Shown here: piece after piece, positions 25,926-30,844 of the stretch
Layout: each line of letters starts with the position of its first letter
Numbering within the stretch: position 1 is the first letter of the stretch
DNA from: Oscillospiraceae bacterium
Lineage (GTDB): Bacteria > Bacillota > Clostridia > Oscillospirales > Oscillospiraceae
Direction of reading: 5' to 3'
Assembly: GCA_009777235.1 (NCBI GenBank)
Contig: WRMH01000005.1
Location: 1-64,000 of the forward strand
Length of the DNA stretch: 64,000 bases
The notes under the pieces: model-generated
What the model was told of the DNA's origin: nothing
Seen by the model: only the letters and a program-made list of their open reading frames with translations
Database searches by the model: none
Position numbers and translations under genes: made by a program

Positions 25926-26085
25926 AAGACCCCTGCTTCTACAAGTGGTAGGTTACATTATAGCCAAAATCAGTGGCGAGTACAAGCTCCGAGTGATTTT
26001 GGCAAAACATCACGCGCTTTGCGTGTGATGCAAACGCATAGCGTTTGTGAGTCTTCGCCGAATTCATTTCGGCGAAGGCGATATA
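25926..26085. other. Hairpin cluster between antitoxin and toxin genes
   Basis: Three successive inverted repeats: CATCACGCGC/GCGTGTGATG (26008-26030), CAAACGC-ATA-GCGTTTG (26031-26047) and the perfect 10-bp CTTCGCCGAA-TTCAT-TTCGGCGAAG (26053-26077). The same 160 bases recur at 29985-30144. They split the DinJ and YafQ cistrons and could set their expression ratio. Confidence 0.65.
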
Positions 26086-26400
26086 TTAAATTGATACATC
26101 ATTGTCATCGTCGCTGTCTAAGTCAGAGAAAAGCTCATCGGCATTTTTATAACGCTTGTATGCTTTCGGATTAGCTTCAATTCGCTTACATTCTTCAAGT
26201 GCCGCCAGCGAAACAGGGTCTTGCCAGCGTGCGTTCCGCAGGTCAAAAGGGAAACCTCCGGCGTGACGGGCGTGATTAATAAATACGGTAATGGCTTCGG
26301 CCAACGTCAGGCCGTGATAAGCAAATATATTTTCCACTTCCTGTTTTATTTCAGGATATAGACGTACATTTACATTTGCGGATTTTGTTTTAACTGACAT
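26086..26400 (-). CDS. DinJ/RelB-family antitoxin, copy 1
   Basis: A 104-residue antitoxin. The N-terminal ribbon-helix-helix SANVNVRLYPEIKQEVENIF is followed by the family's LTLAEAITVFINHARHAGGFPFDL. A long acidic C-terminus (DELFSDLDSDDDNDVSI) should wrap the YafQ toxin. The ATG at 26400 has AGAGGTGAT upstream; an in-frame ATG 21 bases earlier lies before this site. The amino acid sequence is identical to that of the second copy (30145-30459). The promoter and operator lie at 26422-26458. Confidence 0.88.
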   Translation of the reverse strand: MSVKTKSANVNVRLYPEIKQEVENIFAYHGLTLAEAITVFINHARHAGGFPFDLRNARWQDPVSLAALEECKRIEANPKAYKRYKNADELFSDLDSDDDNDVSI

Positions 26401-26421
26401 ATATATCACCTCTTGCCCCAT

Positions 26422-26458
26422 ATTATCACAATAACGTTACGCTTGCAAACATTTTGCA
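26422..26458 (-). promoter_or_regulatory. Promoter and palindromic operator of dinJ-yafQ copy 1
   Basis: Minus-strand -10 GATAAT (26422-26427) and -35 TTTGCA (26444-26449) are 16 bases apart. The -35 is one arm of the palindrome TGCAAA-CAT-TTTGCA (26444-26458), a good candidate for autorepression by the DinJ ribbon-helix-helix domain. Confidence 0.6.
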
Positions 26459-26511
26459 TGTATTTTGTTAAAACTTGCCGAATTTATTTCGGCGAAGGCG
26501 ATATATTAAAT

Positions 26512-26579
26512 TAAAACTCTGATGAGGGTGTTTGTGTCTAACACATAACTTGCTGCACTCATAGCCTAAACCTCATCAT
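26512..26579 (-). pseudogene. vapC remnant, residues 1-17, with the end of its vapB
   Basis: Positions 26512-26562 encode MSAASYVLDTNTLIRVL, identical to the start of the intact VapC, and 26563-26579 match the last bases of vapB. The reading stops at Leu17, and residue 18 onward continues at 24382 on the same strand. This is the upstream half of a vapC interrupted by the 24383-26511 segment. A TTCGGCGAAGGCGATATAT repeat abuts the break. Confidence 0.85.
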
Positions 26580-26642
26580 TTTTTTAGTTTCCCATGGGAA
26601 ACTTGTGCCGCGTCAGCGGAGAAAAAAATGACAAAATCGCTT

Positions 26643-27047
26643 CTATTTTGAAATTTGCAAATGCGCTTTTAACGCATCCTGTAAAATGCCGGAAAAGTTT
26701 ACATCTTCCTGTATCGCCCGCTCGTTCAGCCACATGGGGATATTCAGCGTCTTTTTAACAAGTTTATTGCTGTAAAAACGGTGGTAAAATTCCGTGTCAA
26801 CAGAAATTACCGTTACAAAGTCCTCTCCCGTTACTTTGACCTTCGACGGCGGCGTCGCTGCGGGGATGGGGCTGTTTTTCTGCTCCATGTGATAAAGCAT
26901 TAAACAAAGCGCATCCTGCGCCATTTCGATAGCGTCGTTAAGATTTTCCCCAAAAGTGTGACAGCCTTGTAAGTCCGGAAAAGTCACGTTGTAGGTTTCT
27001 TTTGTACCGGGTTCAAGATTGAATATAGCGGTGTATACGTATTTCAT
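26643..27047 (-). CDS. hicB: HicB-family antitoxin
   Basis: A 134-residue antitoxin. The N-terminal partial RNase H-like HicB fold is YTAIFNLEPGTKETYNVTFPDLQGCHTFGENLNDAIEMAQDAL (quoted in part). A C-terminal DNA-binding segment, LVKKTLNIPMWLNERAIQEDVNFSGILQDAL (quoted in part), looks like a ribbon-helix-helix. The ATG at 27047 has AGGAGG upstream. It is transcribed after hicA (27146-27331) with a 98-base gap. It neutralises HicA and probably represses the operon through the palindrome at 27364-27380. Confidence 0.87.
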   Translation of the reverse strand: MKYVYTAIFNLEPGTKETYNVTFPDLQGCHTFGENLNDAIEMAQDALCLMLYHMEQKNSPIPAATPPSKVKVTGEDFVTVISVDTEFYHRFYSNKLVKKTLNIPMWLNERAIQEDVNFSGILQDALKAHLQISK

Positions 27048-27145
27048 ACTATCGCCTCCTGTGAACAATTCATAAGTACCGGACACTCCCGCAGGGCTTA
27101 GCTGAATGTTTTATGCTGCTTATTTTACAGTGCGGGGGATAGGAG

Positions 27146-27331
27146 CTATTTTAACCCTAAGTCCTTCAATATCCTGTCCGCGGTTCCGGTGGGGACGTCA
27201 GAGGATTGGTGACGCGGTATTTCCGTTGTGCCGCCGGTCTTTGGATTTATCCAAACATCATGTCTTGAACCGTGCCGCAGAAGTTTACAACCTTGCTTTT
27301 TCACTAATCTTGTCAGCTCACTTGCTTTCAC
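27146..27331 (-). CDS. hicA: HicA-family mRNA interferase toxin
   Basis: A 61-residue toxin with a double-stranded-RNA-binding-like fold. KASELTRLVKKQGCKLLRHGSRHDVWINP carries the catalytic-type His in the RHGSRHDVW segment, and TTEIPRHQS.. ends the fold before the IPTGTxxxILKxLGL-like tail. HicA cleaves mRNA independently of translation. The start is GTG with AAAGGATAAAG upstream. It is the first gene of a hicA-hicB operon. Confidence 0.87.
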   Translation of the reverse strand: MKASELTRLVKKQGCKLLRHGSRHDVWINPKTGGTTEIPRHQSSDVPTGTADRILKDLGLK

Positions 27332-27356
27332 CGCGCTTTATCCTTTACATAACTAT

Positions 27357-27386
27357 ATTGTACTACGTAGCGACTACGTATGTCAA
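27357..27386 (-). promoter_or_regulatory. Promoter and palindromic operator of hicAB
   Basis: Minus-strand TTGACA (27381-27386) and TACAAT (27357-27362) are 18 bases apart. The spacer contains the perfect palindrome TACGTAG-CGA-CTACGTA (27364-27380). Its position between the two boxes fits autorepression by HicB. Confidence 0.7.
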
Positions 27387-27654
27387 GCGTGTCATACAAT
27401 TCCCATAATTTATCATCGTCCATTATGTTATCATTATATCATATTCACGAATGTAATCGCAATATATCAAAATCTTGTCAATTTAATATATCGCCTTCGC
27501 CGAAATGACCGAAGCCGAACGCTGCCGGAGGCAGAAGAAGTGAGGGTGCAGGTTCACTGAGCGCGAGGTAAGCGGGGGCGAAGCGAAGAGCGAACCCGTA
27601 GCGAAGTGCGGTATTCGGATCGGCTCACAACACGCAAGGCGCGTGATGTTTTTG
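27387..27654. other. Gene-free gap with a GC-rich block
   Basis: The left half is AT-rich and carries the ATTCACGAATGTAATCGCAA repeat also seen at 28570 and 30538, then an inverted copy of the island's TTCGGCGAAGGCGATATAT repeat (about 27483-27503). Positions 27504-27630 are GC-rich, with GAAGCGAAGAGCGAA-type runs and stop codons in all frames, probably the relic of a repeat or of lost DNA. No RNA gene was recognised. Confidence 0.4.
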
Positions 27655-28071
27655 TTAAAGCGCCCAATCCACCATTTTTATGCCTTCCATGTTTACAAAG
27701 TGTTTGGTGTTTGACGTGACAAGGGTATAGCCTCTTTCAATGCAGAAAGCCCCGATGAGTATGTCATCATCGCCGACTGTCTGTCCTTCTTTTCGCAATT
27801 TGGCATATATAGCGGCGGCTTTCTCCCAAGTGGCGTCGCTAAGCCTTCCGATTTCATAACGTGCGCAAAACATACGGTATGCCGCTTCTTGTACTTTCGC
27901 GTTGGCATAAAACAAACCGCGCAACATCTCGTAGTGAACGACTTGCGGTATTATCATTTTAGCGTTTTGCAGCACAGCTTGACTAAAGTTTGCGCTTACT
28001 GCGGGTTCTGGAGTCTTTTTTAAAACTCTGATGAGGGTGTTTGTGTCTAACACATAACTTGCTGCACTCAT
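27655..28071 (-). CDS. vapC: VapC-type PIN-domain toxin
   Basis: A 138-residue PIN nuclease. Acidic active-site residues are Asp9 (YVLDTNTL), Glu48 (VVHYEML) and Asp101-103 (VGDDDILIGAF), and the conserved Asn121 is in LVTSNTKHF. VapC toxins cut tRNA or rRNA. The gene starts three bases after the stop of the antitoxin gene 28075-28347. A second, split copy of the same gene lies at 26512-26562 and 24266-24382, so this family has duplicated within the island. Confidence 0.87.
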   Translation of the reverse strand: MSAASYVLDTNTLIRVLKKTPEPAVSANFSQAVLQNAKMIIPQVVHYEMLRGLFYANAKVQEAAYRMFCARYEIGRLSDATWEKAAAIYAKLRKEGQTVGDDDILIGAFCIERGYTLVTSNTKHFVNMEGIKMVDWAL

Positions 28072-28074
28072 AGC

Positions 28075-28347
28075 CTAAACCTCATCATCAAAATTTATAA
28101 GCGCACGGGAAAACTGCAAACGCGTGAAATCCTCTTCATGAAGTTCTGTTGTTGCCGAGCCTAAGAGCGCAAAAAACTCATCCAACCATTCTCTGGAGGA
28201 TTTTTTCGCATCAGCAACAATATCGGTATGGACAGATTCTCCCAGCACAGTCAAGAGCGCCCGAAACCGCTTATCTGTTTGCTGTATCTGTCCTATTGGG
28301 TAAAACTGTCCGTGCTCAAAATAACCCTCATATGCTTGTGCCTGCAT
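28075..28347 (-). CDS. VapB-like antitoxin of the PIN toxin
   Basis: A 90-residue acidic protein immediately upstream of vapC. The start MQAQAYEGYFEHGQFYPIGQ is the short beta-hairpin typical of a group of clostridial VapC partners that lack an AbrB fold. The acidic C-terminus (LHEEDFTRLQFSRALINFDDEV, quoted in part) should bind the toxin. The ATG is preceded by GGAAGGGG. The end of an identical gene remains beside the split vapC at 26563-26579. The antitoxin role rests on position and the general pattern. Confidence 0.7.
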   Translation of the reverse strand: MQAQAYEGYFEHGQFYPIGQIQQTDKRFRALLTVLGESVHTDIVADAKKSSREWLDEFFALLGSATTELHEEDFTRLQFSRALINFDDEV

Positions 28348-28394
28348 GGCCGGTCACGCCCCTTCCAAATATGATACAATCGCTTGAAATCACC

Positions 28395-28602
28395 CGTATA
28401 ATAACCCTGGTAAATTCTCAAAGTAAGATCCTATAATAACCGCTTGCAGTTATTATATCATATCTGCGAAGCGGATATGATATAATGTGTCATCTTTTTC
28501 GGTTGCCGCGTCAGCGGCGAGAAAAATGACTAAAATCACCCATATAATAACCGCTTGCGGTTATTATATCATATTCGCGAATGTAATCGCAATATATCTC
28601 AA
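28395..28602. repeat. Array of ATAATAACC..GGTTATTAT hairpins
   Basis: ATAATAACCGCTTGC(A/G)GTTATTAT occurs around 28433-28458 and 28544-28567, with a partial copy near 28396. TATCATATC/GATATGATA adds another stem near 28457-28484. A GCCGCGTCAGCGG..GAAAAATGAC block at about 28504-28530 is also present near 26608-26634. With R2 this fills the 28348-28848 gap. No gene is seen. Confidence 0.65.
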
Positions 28603-28848
28603 AATTTTGAGTTTCCCCATTTTTCAACATAAAAAATGATGTGACCCATAAACGCACCCATAAACAGTGACACGTAAAAACCTGATTAGTCCTGATTTGT
28701 CCTTGCAAAAAGCAACACGCTACTATATAATGTACTTGCGGCTCAAAACAAAACAAAATATAGGCCGCGCACCATCGCCGCACCGCCCCACCACCCGAGC
28801 ACCCCACCGCTACCGCCCAGATACGCAAAGAGCCAAAAGGAGGAAAAA
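28568..28848 (+). repeat. Promoter-leader repeat R2 with intact sigma-A promoter
   Basis: Homologous to R3 at 30533-30844, upstream of the topoisomerase genes. It contains -35 TTGCAA (28703-28708), a 17-base spacer and -10 TATAAT (28726-28731). A C-rich leader full of CACCGC and CCCACC runs follows, then AAAGGAGG before the ATG at 28849. The leader looks unstructured apart from the C-rich track. Confidence 0.8.
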
Positions 28849-29034
28849 ATGTTTAAGCGTAAAAGATTTCTTGAGATTATTATCTCCGCCATATTAGTGA
28901 TTGCCATGACATTCACCGTGATTCCACTTTTTGCAGTCGCCGAACCCGACACGCTCGTCCCCTGTGGAGTCAATACAGCCTCCGGCAAAGTTTTAGTTTT
29001 TAGAATGACCGGCTCATATACAGTTGCGTGGTGA
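28849..29034 (+). CDS. Short exported peptide or truncated secreted protein, 61 aa
   Basis: Residues 1-31 form a clear signal peptide: MFKRKRFLEI, a long hydrophobic core, and a VAEPD-type cleavage region. Only about 30 mature residues follow (TLVPCGVNTASGKVLVFRM.., then the stop). AAAGGAGG and the strong R2 promoter imply expression. It is either a small secreted peptide or the decapitated start of a larger surface protein whose remainder was lost. I do not recognise the mature part. Confidence 0.45.
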   Translation: MFKRKRFLEIIISAILVIAMTFTVIPLFAVAEPDTLVPCGVNTASGKVLVFRMTGSYTVAW

Positions 29035-29113
29035 TTGTTAGAGCAATGAGCGTCCGCGAGCGCCATCTTGCATACATCGGAAACAACTCTACTTGCCGGT
29101 GAGGTCAACTGAT

Positions 29114-29560
29114 TTGAAAACAAAGAAAATTCTCAAGAAATGTCTATGGATTACCGCAGTTGTTTGTGCTGTCGCTTTCATAATTTATTGTGTCCATCAT
29201 TATTTATTTTACTGGTATGGCAGTACAGACAACTTCCCAAATGCCGAAGAAGTAACAAGTATAGAAATAGGTACGCTTGTGACATCAAACCGGGATGATA
29301 TAAATACTATTATGTCCGCTCTATCTGAATCAAGAATCATCAGCAATAAAGCAACGAGCGACCACCCAATAGGAGAAAACAGCCTAAAACTTTTGTTTGT
29401 CAGAGACATTCCCGGTATAGCAGAAGTGAAAGGACCGCTTATATACCTATATACAGACAGCGGCAAAGAGCGAATTTGGCATACAGGCACCTATATATTG
29501 AGTATAAGTCAAGATAATAGCAATATGATTCGTCAACTGTATTACGAAATGTTAAATTAA
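29114..29560 (+). CDS. Hypothetical single-pass membrane protein, 148 aa
   Basis: It starts at a TTG (29114) with GGTGAGG nine bases upstream; another TTG at 29093 is open but has no site. KTKKILKKCLWITAVVCAVAF is a basic anchor followed by one membrane helix. The remaining ~115 residues should lie outside the cell (DNFPNAEEVTSIEIGTLV.., LLFVRDIPGIAEVKGPLIYLYTD). No family is recognised. It is cotranscribed with the signal-peptide gene from R2 and ends at the left edge of duplicated segment copy 2, just before hairpin T3. Confidence 0.5.
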   Translation: MKTKKILKKCLWITAVVCAVAFIIYCVHHYLFYWYGSTDNFPNAEEVTSIEIGTLVTSNRDDINTIMSALSESRIISNKATSDHPIGENSLKLLFVRDIPGIAEVKGPLIYLYTDSGKERIWHTGTYILSISQDNSNMIRQLYYEMLN

Positions 29561-29598
29561 CGTTTTTAACTGAGACTACTCCTTGTCCTTTTTCATTA

Positions 29599-29631
29599 GC
29601 CGAAAGCCCCTTTAAACAAGGGGCTTTCGGC
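29599..29631 (+). terminator. Terminator-like hairpin T3 (perfect copy)
   Basis: GCCGAAAGCCCCTT, TAAAC loop, AAGGGGCTTTCGGC: a perfect 14-bp stem right after the 29114-29560 gene. It probably ends the R2 transcript and may also shield the opposing toxin-antitoxin operon. No long T run follows. Confidence 0.6.
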
Positions 29632-29693
29632 GTGGGTAAGCAGACCAGGCGAGCGCAAGGGTCTGACGGGTAATTTTTCGGCACGGGGGGGGG

Positions 29694-29984
29694 TTAAAAA
29701 TCCAGTTCACTATGAGAGGCCAGCCTGGCCATTATCAGTAACAGTTCACCATTATCTGTTTTCTTATAGACCAATAACCAATTTGGGGTTATATGACACT
29801 CCCTGTACCCGTTCCAATTCCCTTGCAGAGCATGGTCATAATGTTTTTCCGGCAAAGGCTCATCATTGGCCAAAAGTTCTATCACTTCGCGCAGCAAGGA
29901 TATATTCTTACCTTGTTTCTTTGCTTTTTTGTAGTCCCGCCGATATTGAGCGGAATATTGTATATCACGTTTTAACAAAATCAT
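29694..29984 (-). CDS. YafQ/RelE-family mRNA interferase toxin, copy 2
   Basis: A 96-residue toxin that differs from copy 1 (25635-25925) at two residues only: Tyr instead of Cys in EKHYDHALQG, and Lys instead of Arg in LLVYKKTDN. The C-terminal catalytic-type His in LASHSELDF is kept, so both copies appear functional. Its stop codon directly abuts a run of nine G residues (29685-29693). The DinJ antitoxin gene lies 160 bases upstream across the hairpin cluster. Confidence 0.85.
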   Translation of the reverse strand: MILLKRDIQYSAQYRRDYKKAKKQGKNISLLREVIELLANDEPLPEKHYDHALQGNWNGYRECHITPNWLLVYKKTDNGELLLIMARLASHSELDF

Positions 29985-30144
29985 AAGACCCCTGCTTCTA
30001 CAAGTGGTAGGTTACATTATAGCCAAAATCAGTGGCGAGTACAAGCTCCGAGTGATTTTGGCAAAACATCACGCGCTTTGCGTGTGATGCAAACGCATAG
30101 CGTTTGTGAGTCTTCGCCGAATTCATTTCGGCGAAGGCGATATA
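29985..30144. other. Hairpin cluster between antitoxin and toxin genes, copy 2
   Basis: Same sequence as 25926-26085, with the CATCACGCGC, CAAACGC and CTTCGCCGAA hairpins in the same order. Keeping all three stems in both copies preserves the unusual cistron spacing. Confidence 0.6.
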
Positions 30145-30459
30145 TTAAATTGATACATCATTGTCATCGTCGCTGTCTAAGTCAGAGAAAAGCTCATCGG
30201 CATTTTTATAACGCTTGTATGCTTTCGGATTAGCTTCAATTCGCTTACATTCTTCAAGTGCCGCCAGCGAAACAGGGTCTTGCCAGCGTGCGTTCCGCAG
30301 GTCAAAAGGGAAACCTCCGGCGTGACGGGCGTGATTAATAAATACGGTAATGGCTTCGGCCAACGTCAGGCCGTGATAAGCAAATATATTTTCCACTTCC
30401 TGTTTTATTTCAGGATATAGACGTACATTTACATTTGCGGATTTTGTTTTAACTGACAT
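30145..30459 (-). CDS. DinJ/RelB-family antitoxin, copy 2
   Basis: A 104-residue antitoxin identical in amino acid sequence to the copy at 26086-26400: ribbon-helix-helix N-terminus, HARHAGGFPFDL core and acidic tail. The ATG at 30459 has AGAGGTGAT. Identical antitoxins with near-identical toxins mean the two loci should cross-neutralise and share autoregulation. Confidence 0.88.
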   Translation of the reverse strand: MSVKTKSANVNVRLYPEIKQEVENIFAYHGLTLAEAITVFINHARHAGGFPFDLRNARWQDPVSLAALEECKRIEANPKAYKRYKNADELFSDLDSDDDNDVSI

Positions 30460-30480
30460 ATATATCACCTCTTGCCCCAT

Positions 30481-30517
30481 ATTATCACAATAACGTTACG
30501 CTTGCAAACATTTTGCA
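30481..30517 (-). promoter_or_regulatory. Promoter and palindromic operator of dinJ-yafQ copy 2
   Basis: Same as copy 1: -10 GATAAT at 30481-30486, -35 TTTGCA at 30503-30508, palindrome TGCAAA-CAT-TTTGCA at 30503-30517. Confidence 0.6.
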
Positions 30518-30532
30518 TGTATTTTGTTAAAA

Positions 30533-30844
30533 CATCATATTCACGAATGTAATCGCAATATATCAAAATTTTGAGTTTCCCCAAATTTTCAACATAAAAA
30601 ATGATGTGACCCGTAAATACACTCATAAATATTGACACACAAAAACCTGATTAGTCCTGATTTGTCCTTGCAAAAAGCTATGCGCTACTATATAATGTAC
30701 TTGCGGCTCAAAACAAAACAAAATATAGGCCGCGCACCCTCGCCGCCGCACCGCCCCCACACCCTCGCCGCACCGCCACCGCACAGCCCGAGCACCCCGC
30801 CGCCACCAACCAGATACGCAGAGAGCCAAAAGGAGGACTGCCAA
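30533..30844 (+). promoter_or_regulatory. Promoter-leader R3 of the topoisomerase operon
   Basis: -35 TTGCAA (30668-30673), 17-base spacer, -10 TATAAT (30691-30696). The 5' leader of about 140 bases is C-rich, with repeated CCGCACCGCC and CACCCTCGCCGC units, and ends in AAAGGAGG before the ATG at 30845. It is homologous to R2 (28568-28848) and to the truncated R1. R3 extends the C-rich part by about 35 bases relative to R2. Confidence 0.75.

Larger units (their letters stand above)
25481..26474. repeat. YafQ/DinJ-bearing duplicated segment, copy 1
   Basis: About 990 bases nearly identical to 29549-30533. The offset is 4059 bases across the toxin-antitoxin genes and about 4068 at the left edge because of small indels, including a G run of 12 here (25618-25629) against 9 in copy 2. 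It contains hairpin T2, the toxin, a hairpin cluster, the antitoxin and the promoter. Confidence 0.9.
29549..30533. repeat. YafQ/DinJ-bearing duplicated segment, copy 2
   Basis: Second copy of 25481-26474. The left edge is the ATGTTAAATT at the end of the 29114-29560 gene, and the right edge joins repeat R3. Internal order is hairpin T3, toxin, hairpin cluster, antitoxin, promoter. The few base differences between copies point to a recent duplication. Confidence 0.9.

Noticed and set aside
27504..27650. Possible tRNA or structured RNA in the GC-rich block
   Set aside because: No cloverleaf, no T-loop GTTCGA consensus and no clear long stem; it looks like a relic of repeated DNA.
28849..29034. 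SpoIVB-like fragment
   Set aside because: A faint resemblance around VPCGVNTASGKVLVF is too short to support a family call.
24053..30844. Chromosomal integron with attC sites
   Set aside because: TA-rich cassettes and GTTAAAT motifs suggested it, but no integrase, no paired GTTRRRY/RYYYAAC cores around the hairpins and no uniform cassette orientation were found.
30632..30844. N-terminal extension of ParE through the leader
   Set aside because: The frame is open, but it contains the promoter and the C-rich leader, while AAGGAGG lies just before the ATG at 30845.
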